Source of the DNA: Pyxicephalus adspersus
Lineage: Eukaryota; Chordata; Amphibia; Anura; Pyxicephalidae
Direction: 5' to 3'
DNA: 64,000 bases
NCBI RefSeq assembly: GCF_032062135.1
Contig: NC_092859.1
Coordinates: 41,926,259-41,990,258, forward strand
Position numbers and translations under genes: made by a program. Shown here one piece after another: positions 1 through 13,794 of this stretch. Numbering within the stretch: position 1 is the stretch's first letter; every line of letters begins with the position of its first letter. Under the pieces are notes generated by a model, which did no database searches, was not told the DNA's origin, and was given only the letters and a program-made list of their open reading frames with translations.

Positions 1-2472
1 ACAAAACTTAGGAAACAAGTATAGTTACCTGGATTCTGCTGCTTTGTAGTGGCAGAATTCAGATTGGTGGACCTCTACCTTCAGCCAAAATTGTCTAGAC
101 AGTTTGCCCAGGATTGACTTACTTCCCAGGATAAAACCTTTTCTTTGGCCATGATAAGCTTTGTATTTGTTTTTGACTTTATGACTTTACACTTTATGAC
201 TTGAAAATGTGAGTCTCATTTTGACTAGAGGTTCAGCTTTAAGTTCTAAATCTTTGTTTGACTGAAATGCGCAATAAAAGCAAAACATTGCATATTATAC
301 CTTTTTACCCTGCTGTGCTTCTTGTTTGCAACACATCCAGTGGGCCTTGGAAGAATGTTTGAAACTTGCTTGATGTTACCATGGGGAACACTCATAACTG
401 TGCTCACAACATGAAAATCAATAGGCATTTTGCAAACCAAAAATGTGTGTTGCTACTGTTAACTTTGGATATGAGTGTTTGACAACACATCTAAGCTGTT
501 TTAATTTAAATATAAACAAAACAAGGAAACAATTAACCTTGCTGCACAGTAAAGCAGTGCATTATACTATAGAAGCAATAAGGGTAATTTGCATTGAGAT
601 TGCAAGTTGATTCACATTCACCCACTTGTTCCCCATTATGTTCTAATTAAAAGTATCACGTGCCAAAGCAAAATGTATATAATAATGGGGATGTGTGTTG
701 ATGTGTGTTGCCATTTGTTGACACTAATGTTTGAAAGGCTACATTTATATTAACTAAAATAGAAAAAAGCAGATCAAATGTCAGTGCACTCAAATTGCAG
801 CATGCTGGACTTTTTTTTTCCCAACACCCTGCAACAAAATCTGCCTTGTCTCTTTGCCCAGCCATTGCAGCTGCTGCCCAGGATTGCAGGCACATGGGTC
901 ACAAATACACATAGATCTTGGGTCATGGTTTATGACCTTCTGTCTGCTTTTTTAAGGTAGTTCATGAAAAGGTCCTTGTATGTTACATGACTACCTGTAA
1001 ACCTTATTGGAACTAAACTTAAAGTTGAAGTACACTTCTGGCATGACTAGTGCTGGTAACAATGCAACTGATGCCTACCTGCAGGGGTTACCACATCAGG
1101 CTGCCCAATTACTTAGGAGAGATATTAGGGACCCAGAAGAAGCAACTGAAAAGATGGAAGTGTCAGGTGGATGGAACAGACACAGGAGTGCTTTTTACCT
1201 GCCTGCCTACATGGTGATGCGATTTCTTTAGTGTACCATGGAACATAGATGCAGCCAGGCAATTAACATTTTCACATGTAGCTTGATTGTTCTATTCTAT
1301 ATATTTCCCTTAATACAAGATCATACAAACATGTGTACTTACATACCAAAATACACCCAAAGTGAACTTTGCATGAAAGTGCCCCTCACCACCTCCATAA
1401 ATAGGCTCGAATAAATCAATGGAAAAATGAAATGTAAAATATTTCTTTCTACAGAACCCCTGGCTTTTTGCTAAAGGCACTGTTGATGTGCCCGGGGAAT
1501 CCTTAGAAAACCAAGCACCCCACACTTCGCAATAACACATTCTAGCACTTTGCATGGGCATACACTTGTGGCGTTTGGGATGCTCAGCTTTCCCAGGAAC
1601 CTCTGAGAAGGTCCAGTGATGTCCTCAATGAACTGGCATTGTATTCTAGAAAGTAGATATTTACTCTGTATGATGCCAGCGTAAATATAGTAGTATCCGC
1701 CTTGGGATGAAGGCATTGTCAGGGAGTATTGTAACAATAAGGCATTGTCAAGTAATTTTGATCTTTGAAGTAATACCTGTAAGTGTTGCACCTATACATT
1801 ACATAGCATTAAAGCTTAAATTTAAAGGTAGATTCAGTTTACCTATGTAACAGTGGTGCTATTTCTAACCTCACAAGTTCATTGTAACTGTTGGCAGGCT
1901 AAGAACAAATGCCTCTATTGCTCCTTTAATAAAAAAAGCCTTGTGTCAATGAATTTCAGATTTACTGCCATCTGGGCGAAGAGAATTTGCTCATTAGCTC
2001 CATGCATTATAAATCCTTAATAATCCCAGAATGGGCGATAGGAAGCTGCAGCAGGTCGTCCTCTGTGAAATGACTGCATGCTGAAGCAGGCTTGCTTTGA
2101 CAATTCGATCTTAGTGATTATTTTTCATGGCTCTTACTGCTAGGACTGCTGTTTGCTTTTACTTCTGTGTCTGTGCATTTCACAGTCATCTGTAAAATCT
2201 GTCAGGACCATAGGGTGCACTGGCTGTACCTTGCTCAGTAAGGATAAGTGTAGCTGTTTTGCAACAGTGTGGGCTCATAGCACATTGATTATTACTGTTG
2301 TTTTTCTGTACTCAAAGTTCTTATTTTCAATAGGCCTTTTTCATATGATAGAAGGGTACGCGTTGGCTGTAAAATACATTGATTGCGTTTGTTTAGGATT
2401 TGTGAACATTGGGTCATTTTATTGTGGCATGTTTCTGTTTAATGTGTTGTATTTTATGCATTGGCATACATT

Positions 2473-2585
2473 ATTATTATTAAAAAACAGTATTTATATA
2501 GGGCCAACATATTACACAACGCTGTACATTAAATAGAGGTTGCAAATGACAGACAGACACAGACAGTGACACAGGAGGAGATGCG
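2473..2585 (-). mobile_element. SINE-like unit with shared frog tail
   Basis: Read on the minus strand this has CTGTCTGTGTCTGTCTGTCATTTGCAACCTCTATTTAATGTACAGCG-like sequence (here diverged), then a tail near TATATAAATACTG and an (ATA)n run. It is the same family as the copies at 7965 and 13795. The 5' end is not clear. Confidence 0.7.
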
Positions 2586-5500
2586 ATTCTGTCCGGTAGT
2601 CGGTGGCTTTAAATGACGGAATGACATTTTTTTTCTGGACGCTACAGTTATTTACCAGTTTCAGTTGTAGAAGTACCCCTTCTTCCTGCCACACACTGTG
2701 GTTTCTCCTGTCAGCTCATACTTCAGACAAGCAAGCAGGAGGAACACACACTGCAAGTGGTAGGGGAAGCAGGTATTCATTCCATTAGGCCGCCTGAATG
2801 TCTGCAGTAATTGGAGAACATGGAAATTGCAGCATTGGAAAAGAGAATGGTAATTCTCAAGATATGGGTTGTTTTTCTACAACTATTTGCTGCTGAAATA
2901 AAGTGTTTGTAATAATGTAGTAGTAATAAAAAAACAAATGACAGAAAGAAGGATATAACTGCATCTTTCATACTAATAAGAACCAAATGTGTAACTAATA
3001 ACTGGCATGTTACAAAAAAAGTCTGAGTCAAGACTTTACATTGCATGGATTCTGGGAAATGTTATTCTAGAGCCTTAGGGTCATTGTACAGACCGTATCA
3101 GTTATTTTAAACGTTCTATCCAGCCATAACATAACCTAGACATAACCTCACAATATCTTTAGTCAAAAGTTAGTAGTATTTTGTGAAGTGATAACCTGGG
3201 TCTGTGAATTGACCTCTTGAGATCCATTCCAGTACACATAGGACCATTCCAGTACTCTTGGAAAGCGTACTCTACCTCTTGTGAACTAACTTAAAACATA
3301 GATATTAATAATTCTAAAGCAGGAGAATAGCCCTGTGGTTTCTACTCATGGCCATCAAAGTCCAGGAAACTTGTGGAATATCAGCAGTGTCATTTCTGAT
3401 TTGCTTTAGAAATGATGCCTGTCCCCCTGATTCCAGTACTTTCCCCGCTGCTTACCCAGAGCCAATAAATATCTTGTGATGTTCGATCTCCTGTATGGTT
3501 GTTCAAGGTCAGTGAATCATAAAGTATAGAACCATTGGATTAGCATGAAAGTCAGGCAAACAAACCTAGTGATAGCTTGTGCATTTTGCACTATTTTGTA
3601 CTATTGACAAAGTTTTCCATTAAAGTGTAATCCTTATAAATAAACTTTTTATTTACATCCTGTTGCTCTGTTAAATATCTCACTTAAACTGTGTGTGTCC
3701 TATACATTCAAAAAGTGCAAAAAGGTACCAGTCGATCATCCCAGAAATTATTCTTATTTATTAGACAACTCTAAATCCAAAAAAAGCCTGTGTGTTATCA
3801 GCCCACTGCAGGAGTTAGGGGCTGAATTATTTCTGGCTGATCAACAGACATTTTTCTGTACTTGCTGGGTCGTTCATGTAATTTAACTTCTCTGTTTATG
3901 CATGGCAGCAATATTTTGTATATGATTTTTTGATTTCCACTAATATACATTGTACGATGCATGGCCAGCAATAATTTGCACAGGAGATGATTTACAAAGT
4001 TAACTTTCATAAAAAAATGTTAAATAAATAAATGGATTATTAATGAATAAGAACTCATATCTTTTTCCTATTGTAGTGAACACTGAGTATTTTGTGGTCA
4101 ACCCAACAAGCCTGTTTGCTTGCCCTAGGATTACTAAACCATTCTCTCTTGCTTTCTCTACCATATTGATGGCTTTCTATTTACTATACATTTGTACAGA
4201 ATAATATTCAACCAATTAAATGCAGAAGAAAGACAGCCTGCCCCATAGTAATGGTCTATAATTTATAATTTAGTAGAGCTGTGGTCTTGGAGATATACAT
4301 ATCTCAGATATACATTCTGTAGAAGCAGTGTGGATGAACTGGAGATTAATGAAATGTCTAGCACATAAATCATGTAGTGATTCTTGTTTGTTTAAATTGC
4401 ATACATTTTCCAACAATCATTCTCTGAACACCATATAGTTTAGTAAATTGCACAACTTGACACTTTTAGTTTTTTTTTTTACAGTCTTGTTAGAACGTCT
4501 TCACCAAGATGCAAATGTTTTGGAAATAGATTTAGATTTGCAATGTGTTAATTGTAAGAAAATGTTTTTGTGGTTGGGTAAGGTTGATGCATCTGAGGAT
4601 AATCTGCAACATAAAGCAGTTCCTCAGTCAGTAGACTTCTAGCTGTTTTGTACAGAGGGGTGAAAGATTTTTTTTCAAGTTTGTATCCCAGTCTGGGACC
4701 CAATTAGGATCACTTTAGACCACTCTGAGACCAAACTAGGTTTCACTGGGTCAGGAAGCCATATACAACAAGAAACTCTTTTTTAAGAGTTAGGCTTTAA
4801 AGGCCCATACATTTGTATACATTTGTTTTATCCGTTATTTTGTACAAACTCTATAAATGTCTAAAAAAAATTGCCAAAGTCCACTTCTTTAGGCACTGAG
4901 TGATCCAAGGTAAGGGAGAGCGATTCTTACAGAATGAGTGAGTATGCGAGGGACAGCTCTGGAGAGGAGGTATGTTATAGCAGCGTTTTTTATGTTAAGA
5001 ATTCCTAGGCTGCTTGTTAAACCAGTTTTGGGCTCTAAGCCATGATCTGGGAGCTGTGTTATGAAAAGCATCAGCCTGCAGCTTGAGCAGATGATGTAAT
5101 CTAATTCCAGCTATTGAATAGGTGGCTGTGTGCTAAGTCATCCATGCCGTTTTATTGGTGCATGAAAATGAAAACATGGGGAAGCAGGGATCAAAATGTC
5201 AGTATAGAGATTGTCATGATTTACAGTCTTAAAAGAACAAGTTCTACATACATACAACTGTGTGCTAAAGCATGTTCACTTTTTAATTAGCAAATAATTG
5301 CCTGTTTGACTGGTAATGATATATTTTACTTTACAGTATACTGTGGCATTCCTTTAAGGGTTAATCTGTTTTCTACTTTAACCACCATCAGTCTGAAAAA
5401 TAGCTCCTGATAATTCAGAATTAACTCCTCTGTACTTAATGGAGCAGTTAATGTTTGGAGCCAGACTCTTACTTACACAGCCGAAGTGGAACACAGAATG

Positions 5501-5744
5501 TAATCTTCAAAAGCTTTTTATACAATTATGTGATGATTGTAACATTACAAATCCAGCAAGCCTTGCAATATAATGTTCCGATACATTTTGCCTTCTGATC
5601 CTAATCTGTTCTGCTTAAAAGAAAGTTAAGTTTTCTTCCATAAAATATATTTACACTATTAGAACCATGATGTGCAAGGACAACAGGGACAGTAAAGTTT
5701 TCTGTGTTCTGTATTTTAACACATGATGTGCAAAAGGGGCAAAT

Positions 5745-5850
5745 TATTAATATTATTATTATTATTAATAATAATAATAATAATAAACAGGATTTATATA
5801 GCACCAACATATTACGCAGCCCTGTACATTAAATAGGGATAACAGGTATA
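5745..5850 (-). mobile_element. SINE-like tail, truncated, with (ATA)n
   Basis: Minus-strand copy of the shared tail (CCCTATTTAATGTACAGGGC, then a TATATAAATCCTGTTT block) followed by about 40 bases of ATA/ATT repeat. Only the 3' part is present. Confidence 0.75.
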
Positions 5851-6681
5851 TAGGATTAGGCAAGGCCTAATGTTTATGGGTTCAACAACAATATATTAGG
5901 ATTACAAATTGTATTCCACTTTAAATAAAGTGATCCTTTAAGTTTATGGTTCACTTTTTATTGGGATGAAAATCTATAAATATAATAAACTGTACTGTGT
6001 AAATATAATAAAAACAATGCCTCCCCCTCACAAATTATACCATTTACACTATTGGCAGATGTCACCATAGAGGAAGGGCCACATTGCAAAAGGCCTGATA
6101 CCAGCCTGCCTGTCTGGACAGGTTTCAGGTGAGGGTAACAAAAAAGATTACAAAAGAAAGCACCTATTTATGAGCAAGGCTATGTCATTTGGTCTTAAGG
6201 CAGTGGGTTGACCTTCCACTATTTTTTATAGCAACCTAGATATCTGGCTGTGTCAACTTATCATTTGGAGGCAAATCTTGTGTTTCTTTTATAATAGAAG
6301 TAGATAAAAAAAATACTAGCGGATGAGGGGATTGGGCGAATTGCCAGTGAAATGGAGTTTTGCTTATTCAGGCAAATCTATTCAGAGGTCTTGAAAATAA
6401 CTTTTTTGACTGTTTCCATAGAGATTGGAAACCTGAACAGCTGTTGGAAGTAGACCAGTTCTTGGGTGATGGATTATTTTTTAGGTCTTTTTCCAAAAAC
6501 CTGGTCAACATAATGTGTTTTTGTTATCACTGTTTATTGAAAAAGTATGACCAATATAGTATATGTTTGTTAAATTATCAAATCAAATTATTATAATATA
6601 TATGCAAATATATATATTTGTAAGTTTAATGTTTGTGTCCAAACAGTGTGTGCCCATCTCTCTGTCCTTAAGTCCACTTCA

Positions 6682-7183
6682 AGCGGAATTAAACTGAAAA
6701 AAAAAAAAAAAAACACCTTTAATCTTGCAGATCCCTGCATCGTCCTGGAATTCCTTTTCGTCCCAGCACTGAGAAAGCGCCGGGCGCTGTCATCTTCGGT
6801 CTTTTCTTCAATCCTCTTTTTGTCTTCTTGGCACGTCACCTAATCTCGCACTGCACAGTGCGAGCCCGCTGTAAAGGGAAAAAAAGAGAGCTGATCTCAC
6901 CGCGCTTTGGCATCTCTTTTCCTTAATAGAAGAAATGCCCCTACGCATGTCCAAGATCAGGGCATGCGCAGAAAAAGCACCCAGAGCCTCCTGCGATGCA
7001 TGACGTAGGTATCCCAGGAGGCTCTGTGCTCCCATTCAGTCTTCATGGCACCGTTATTTCTTTTTTTTTTTTTAAAAAGGGTGCTGCACCTAATAGGGTC
7101 CCTAACTAAATACCGTTTTATCTATACATAAAAGGGTTGTCTACCCTTTTATGTAAAGTGAAAATGTTAAGTTTAGTTACACT
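6682..7183. mobile_element. MITE, AGCGGAACTAAA family, copy 1
   Basis: The left end is AGCGGAATTAAAC and the right end, read in reverse, AGTGTAACTAAAC. Flanks are TTCA (6678-6681) and TTAA (7184-7187), consistent with a TTAA target duplication with one substitution. The interior is GC-rich and shares blocks with the copy at 25174, including AAAGCGCCGGGCGCTG-like sequence, TGACGTAGGTATCCC and CTACCCTTTTATGTAAAG. An A17-class tract follows the left end. No coding capacity is seen. Confidence 0.75.
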
Positions 7184-7964
7184 TTAACCAGTCCTAAGAC
7201 ATGGTGACTAAATATGTTTTTAGTCTTCCTTTCACCTTTTTTTTTCACCTGTTAATCCTGCCATTGGCAACATTCATTCTCTGTATTGTTTTTGTAGGGC
7301 AGTAGCATTGTTATCCTAGGACAAGAAGAACTACAGAATTCTTTCGCCCTTTTCTGACATATGACATTCAGTTGGTTTCTTAAAATAAAATTGTTTTTGT
7401 ATCTTGTAATGTCATATTAAATGAGCTGTTTTTCAGGTTTAAATATTTCCTTTATTTTCTATTTTTCTAAATTGAACCTGTATTAAATATCACAGACCTG
7501 TTTCAACCGTACAGAGTCCTTAGTGCAGATACTGCTAAGCCATTATGCGTCATTATATCACATCCATTAGGAATGTGTTTTTAAAGCTAAGGAATGCAGT
7601 ATATTGACCAAAAATGGTCATGTAATCTGACATATCCTCATATTATTGAATATCAAACACTTCACATGCTGTTCTTTATTCACACTTCCTTGGGTAAAGC
7701 TGCAGGAGAAAGTGTTCTAAAAAATATACATAATATAACATAATTAGCCCTTTTCATTAAAATGTTTACTTCTATTGCTGTTTGAATCTTTCACAGTTTA
7801 TAATTAGGACATGTAATTCATCTTTTTAAGACTACACTTATCAACTATGACAGCAGTGTTTGGGTTGTTTTAGTAAGAAAAAGCCTTCCTATGTAATCCT
7901 TTTTTACAGTTTTTATTATATTTATAGCTTTTTAGCGTCTAAGGTATAAGTTTTAAAGTCTACT

Positions 7965-8092
7965 AGATTGTAAGCTCTTTGGGGTAGGGTCCTCTCCTCC
8001 TGTATCACTGTCTGTATTAGTCTGTCATTTGCAATCCCTATTTAATGTACAGCGCTGCGTAATATGTTGGCACTATATAAATCCTGTTTAAT

Positions 8093-8123
<31 letters not shown>

Positions 8124-8125
8124 GT
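7965..8125 (+). mobile_element. SINE-like unit with shared tail and (ATA)n
   Basis: Starts TAGATTGTAAGCTCTTTGGG, continues through GGGTCCTCTCCTCC and CTGTCATTTGCAATCCCTAT, and ends TACAGCGCTGCGTAATATG, TGGCACTATATAAATCCTG and an ATA run. This is one of the two most complete plus-strand copies; the other is at 13795. Confidence 0.8.
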
Positions 8126-9536
8126 AAAAGGTCAATCACAGAGAAAAAAGAAATGGGAAATACAAAAAGGAGGATATCAGACAGGTCATAAGGATGGCTA
8201 AAAGCTGGATTTATCCAGGTTAAGACAGTTTCTGAACCAGGCAGCTTATAGGATTGAAAGCATTTCAACCTTTGCAGCTTTACAAGTCACATAGAAGATT
8301 ATGTCACAGAGGGCTATTGGTAAGGTAAGCTCAAAAGTTCTAGGAGGACTGCAAATGAGTTCCTTGTTTTGAGTTAGCACTAAGAGAAAATGTTAGTTCT
8401 TCCATATTTTTATATTGATTAAAACAAACCAGTCACTTCAATAATTCAGAGAGGAGTAGCAAATTCACATAAACTCTTGTCCTGTATGTGCCAAAGCCTG
8501 TTTGATAGCCTAAGCCCTCAGTGTGTCAGCTATAGAAGAAACCCTGACCCTTTCTATTTATTCCACAAATTCAACATACACTGCTTGGTGCCTGAGCATC
8601 AGTCTCCTTACTCTGGCACTCGAAATGTAGATCCAAATTCCTTTGTAAGTTTTGACTCAAGAACAACAGCGAGAACCTTTTAGTTAGAGCAGATTGATGG
8701 GGGTGGTGGGGATTTGTTAGGAAGGCAAGTATCGGTAACAGAGGTGTTAGATGGTGGTAGACTATTTGGAGAATCTGTTTTTTTTTTTACCCGAATCAAA
8801 GTGGCAAGTTTATTTTAATAATGGAACCAGAGCAAGATGCAAACTGAACATATATCCAGAACAGCGAGATGGAATCCCTTGACTGATGATTACGTGGTTC
8901 AGAGCTTCAATATCTTTTTTCAATTTATATTTTTGTAAACAAGAAAAAACATGGCCCTTTTGGAAGCGGTAGTTTAAGTTTAGAGTAGTGTTGACTGTAG
9001 CCCAAAAGGGTTACATTTGTGGGCTCAGAAGAAAGCTGTTTGTTTGCTCTTTCATTTTAGTAGCCATTGCAGGTATGGGTGCTGTGATCCTGAGCATTGG
9101 TGCCAGTCATCTCTAAATGATGAGCTGGTTGAATGCCACTTTCAGCCTTTGGGCCACATAGCCAACCCACTAAATCCAAGAAGACCTTGACTTTGTTCTA
9201 TGAATTCTGATTGCTACCCTGTCAGGGCAATGCACAGCCGCATTTACATCTGAAGTCTGATACTTTTCTCTCTTAAACTAATAAAGAGGAGATGTTATTT
9301 GTTACACTTATATTTTAAACCTTACAAACACACAGGGCTTTTTGAATGTATGATGGAAGTGATGACAAAAGTACCTAATGATTTAAGGAAATGCTGTATT
9401 TCTGTTTAAAATATGTCCCTCACTGCTTTTTTGACCTGATATACATGGAATATCTTTATCGCATAAAATTGTACTGTAAAACAAAAAACTCAAAAAATTC
9501 TGAATTTCTTAACATTTTACTTTCCTTTATTTACAG

Positions 9537-9787
9537 GAACGGGAGACATTGTGGCCATTATGATCTCAGAATCCACAGGACGGGAAATCCTAAATTATGT
9601 GGAAAGAAACATCTCTGTCCTCATGGCCATCGCAGTTGGATCACGTAGTCCAAACAGAAGTTTTAGTCGTGGCTCTTTGGTCTTCGTCTCCATTTCATTC
9701 ATTGTTTTAATGATTATATCTTCGGCTTGGTTAATATTTTACTTCATACAGAAGATCAGATACACGAGTGCTCGAGATCGAAATCAG
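9537..9787 (+). CDS. rnf130: rnf130 exon: end of luminal domain plus transmembrane helix
   Basis: Coding exon of the Goliath-type E3 ligase RNF130. It encodes 2 nt of a split Gly codon plus 83 codons. Residues 1-45 of the exon ([12 protein letters not shown] onward) are the end of the luminal PA-domain region, with two N-glycosylation sequons, NIS at 24-26 and NRS at 39-41. Residues 46-70 (9674-9748), from SLVFVSIS to LIFYFI, are the single transmembrane helix, which is nearly invariant in vertebrate RNF130. [12 protein letters not shown] then starts the basic cytosolic linker. The acceptor is TTTACAG and the donor CAG|GTGAAC; the exon ends in phase 0 and joins RRLGDAAKK in the next exon. RNF130 acts at endosomal membranes and ubiquitinates membrane cargo (family knowledge). 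The frame runs open for some distance into both flanking introns by chance. Confidence 0.95.
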
Positions 9788-12270
9788 GTGAACATTTAAA
9801 TTTAGATCTGGAATTGTTTTGTATTTCTGATCAAGGTACATGTCATGCCAGTGATCCAGCTGCTGGTGGCATCCTAATAGTGAAAAAATCACTAAGCGTA
9901 CATTTACTACTTTTACAGCATCACTCCATAGTGGCCGAATCAGCAAGGTGTCAATTAAAAGTTGGTTTTTCACTGGCAATACATACAAAATTGTGCTTAC
10001 CATTGAATAATTTTCATCATATTGACACCTGGCCAGTTCATTTGGGCATCAAAGATTTGCTTTTTTTATCTATGCTCTTGCTGATGAGTGCCTGACAGCG
10101 ATGGGTATGCTAGTGTGACATGCACTTTAAAGGTGTGTTAGAACAGTTTTAATACAAACTGACAACCATAGGATCCCAGCTCTGTGTTACTATTTCTTTG
10201 TACTGTGAAGTTAGCAGCTTGGGTGGCTGAATATTTTTTAAACTGAGAGACTGGGTATTTTATGTCAGTTACAGAAATCATACCATGTTAGTTGTTAATC
10301 CACAAATCTATGATTAACCAGTTCAGTTTTCAACCCTGTACAAGCTACTATGGACCTCAGCATGTTTTACATTTCATGAGTTAAGTAATGAAAAAATCAC
10401 TAACAAATATGACTCTGGTATAAAACAGTGCAAAGGTTTTCACATAAAAATGTCAAATGTGCACCACAAAAAAAAAAAGACGTTAGCAATATTAGCTAAT
10501 AGCATAGCTCCAAAACTATTGCTACAAAAAGCAGAAATATGAAGAAAAAAAAAAAACAGAAAAAATAGTTTATGGGAAGAGAGAACGGCTTTTAGTTGTC
10601 AGGCTGCTTTAACTAACATTATTTGAAGATTAAAGCTCTTTTCTCTTTGATATTCAGATGAATGAAACAATAGATACAAAAATAACAATGTTACTTTGTA
10701 TCTCTTTACTCCTGCCTGAATACTGTTTGTAAAAACTGTCAGTCTGTTTTTTTCTTTTTATTTTGACAGTAGCATCTAAAATAGCTGCTATACTTGCACA
10801 GCAAGGCCTAATCGGATATTTTTTTAATGCTTTAAAAGCCCATATAGTGTTTGTATGGGTTTTTAATCATTCAAAAAGACATTTTGAACAAAGCCATCTG
10901 CCACAGAAGTGATACAAGAATAAATGCCCATAAACACACGAAATCATAAATGAATGCATATACCCATAAACTCTCATAAAATCCTTATTCATGTCAATGG
11001 GGTTTTTGTCAGCCCCTTTTTTAGCATTTATGAGCATTTAAAGACATAACTGCATTTTATTTGCAACTCAGAAATACAACACCAGTAAAGGTTTGTGTTT
11101 ACTGGCACATTAAAATAAATTAACATTTCACACATGTGCATTTAAATTCATCTTTTTAACTGTGGCAAAAGGGTCCTTGTAAACTAGGCCAACTCTCATG
11201 TTAAATGTAGCAATAGTGTGGAAGAAGGACTGCACATGCCCTGTTTGGTAGTACAATGACAATATGAAAGCTCAAGCATGGAATATTATGTATGTCATAT
11301 TAAAAATGACCTTTATAAGAGAAATATATAGACTTGTTCTACTTCTGAGAATGTCAGTTGCCTGTGTGTTGTGTTGAATATTAGGCTTCGTTACTTTGTT
11401 ATTAGCTCAGAATGAGTATAGAGAAAATAAACTCAGACTTTTCTTTGGCCATTGCTTTCTTCGTGACATTTTGGGTTTGTGACTAAGACATGTGGAACAA
11501 AAACACAGCACTACATGCATAAGTCACTTGTAGCTTGTAACCCAGCTGTGCTAGGAGAGAAGCAGGTCCTTGTTTTGATTTAGCCATCTGTGTAATGTGA
11601 ATACTCAGATAATTCAATTTTAGTGAGTTAGAACCCGTAAGAAGGTATTCTGACTACTACTTAGCCTAACTGGTTGTCAGTGGGAAATATGAAATATTCT
11701 TATGTAAACTGTTATGTTAAAAATATATTTATAGGTTTAAACGTTATTTAGTTCACAAAAAGTTTAGGATTTCGGGACTTTTTAGGTACTCATTATACAG
11801 TAATATTAACTTACTCTCCATTATTGACGAGCTTTGCCCTTTGGCTTCATCAATTCATCATCAATTTATAAAATGCAATCACATAATTGTATTATACAAC
11901 TCATAATTTCAACCCAACCACAAAACAAACAAAAGAAAGAACCAAAAGACCAAAGCTGTAAAAGAGTGTTTTTTTTTTTAAAAGAAACCTTTGAATGGCA
12001 TCTGAATTAAAGTAAGTGATAGGCCTTTGGTCTTTTTGTTTTTTTATTTTGTTTTGTAGTTGGGTTTAAACAGGTTGGGGTTTCTAAAACTTCTGAACTT
12101 TCTTGATCTGTATTTGTTTACTTCCCAGTCAATAACTCTAAAAATATTGAAGCCCAGTGTTTTCAGAGGGAAATCAGTAACAAAATCCTCCACATTATTA
12201 TTGGTACAGATTTCCTTCTACCGAGTTATGCTTGTGATTTTTTAATATGTTACTGGTAAAATAAAAAATG

Positions 12271-12370
12271 ACATAGTTACATTGTCAGTTAGGTTGAAAA
12301 GGACATAAGTCCATCAAGTTCAACCTCTTGGTAAATAAACATATCCCAGATAAAACTCTGTAGTCCAAAA
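12271..12370 (+). repeat. Interspersed repeat (ACATAGTTACATTG / CCATCAAGTTCAACC)
   Basis: The blocks ACATAGTTACATTGTC, AGGTTGAAAAGGACATAAG and TCCATCAAGTTCAACCTC are a pattern I know to be dispersed in amphibian genomes. No termini or target duplication were identified, so the class is not assigned. Confidence 0.55.
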
Positions 12371-13324
12371 GTAAAAAAAAAAATACATTGGGCTAGTGGT
12401 CTGGTGTGGAGTTTTACTATCATATTATTTTGGCATTAATAATTAAGCAAACATATTACCAATTAGCATTTGAAAAAGCTGTCTCTACTAACTCGACCAT
12501 TAACATGACTTAGGTTTTATGACGCGGCTGGTTTAAGCTGTTAATGTATGTTACAATACCTGCATGCCTTGATTAATTTATCTCTCCTGCATTAAAAGTA
12601 AAGGCAATGACTCTATACAGTAGAAGTCATTAATAGTAATAATCTGAACTGATTTACATCTATTATTTCACTATCTAGCAATATACTTTATATTTAAGTA
12701 TAATGCTATTAATTAGAGCATTAAAGCCTATATTCAGTTTATTTAATTGATCTCTATTCCATCTCTGTTCACTTTAAAGAAATGGTAGGAACAGCAGGAA
12801 ACACACAAAGGATGCAATTACAGAGATGGATGTACATAGCAGGGGGAGCTAAAAGCAGACATTAGCAGTTTGGTGAAGCTCACTAGTTGTCCATAGAGGA
12901 GGTGGTAGGTAGGGCAGTTGCATATGATGGGTGTATTAGAGAAATATGTATTTCTGCCACTAAAAGAAGCTACATTGAAATGAATGGATTAATTCTTTCT
13001 CCCATTGTTATTTTTCAGCCTTCAGCTTATAGTACCATTGTCACGTGGTATTTTACATTCTACAATTGCTCAGCATTGATAAAAGCAGGACAATGGCAGT
13101 TCTCCTATCTGCTAGCACTTTGCTGGACAGTGATTAGGACAGTTCACTGTCCCACCTCATCTGCCTTCACATGCAGAGCAGTGATGGGACACTGACTGTC
13201 CCGCCCCCATCTGCTAGGCATTAGAAAGTTGGAACAAAGTATTTATTACACAGTATTACACAGTATATGTACCACCCGACTACAGCTGTCCCACCTGGAT
13301 GATAAAAATTTGTGGGGAATCGCT

Positions 13325-13400
13325 ACCCCTATTTAATGTACAGTGCTGTGTAATATGATGGTGCTATGTAAATCCTGTTTCATTTTAATAATAATGTATA
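13325..13400 (+). mobile_element. SINE-like tail fragment
   Basis: Contains CCCCTATTTAATGTACAGTG, TGTAATATGATGGTGCTATG and TAAATCCTGTTT, then a few ATA units. It is a diverged, 5'-truncated copy of the shared tail about 400 bp upstream of a fuller copy. Confidence 0.7.
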
Positions 13401-13794
13401 GGTACAACAGAGACAAAAACCAGGGGTTAACAATATTTACCCTATTTGTCCTTCCACTGGAGACATATTTTTTAAAAATATAAAAAATTTAAAAAAAGTT
13501 TGGCTATAGATACACTTTCTAAACAGAAAACGCTGCAGCTATAGGCAAAATTTAGGCAACCCCAATGTGGATAAAGTGGGGCTGCTTAATGTGAAGCATT
13601 TTTTTTTCTGTATATAACAGTAAACAAGCCTGCGGAAGGTGTGTTTGGGAATATTTTTCCTGCATTGCATAAAAGGGATTCTCAGATCTCTAGAAAAAAA
13701 GTGACATGAACTGGTGCACTACAGAAAGTATTACCGGGTAGATCAGGTATTCATCTCACTTTACTGTTCTTTTAACTATTTTCAAAGTTCTCCT

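Larger units (their letters stand above)
1..9536 (+). other. rnf130: Intron of rnf130 (3' part), 5' to the first exon seen
   Basis: The intron ends with a pyrimidine-rich tract and TTTACAG at 9536. No exon with family similarity was found in it, so the signal peptide and most of the luminal PA domain must lie before position 1. It is AT-rich and holds three SINE-tail elements (near 2473, 5745 and 7965), one MITE at 6682-7183 and short homopolymers. Open frames here are short, start at arbitrary points and show no family similarity. The stretch 1960-2110 is a possible conserved noncoding element judged only by its appearance. Confidence 0.75.

Noticed and set aside
2153..2536. 127-codon hydrophobic open frame
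   Set aside because: The hydrophobic, Cys/Leu-rich translation reflects T-rich sequence and it runs into a SINE tail.
9391..10095. Extension of the transmembrane exon in both directions
   Set aside because: The frame is open beyond the exon, but clear acceptor and donor sites and family alignment set the ends at 9537 and 9787.
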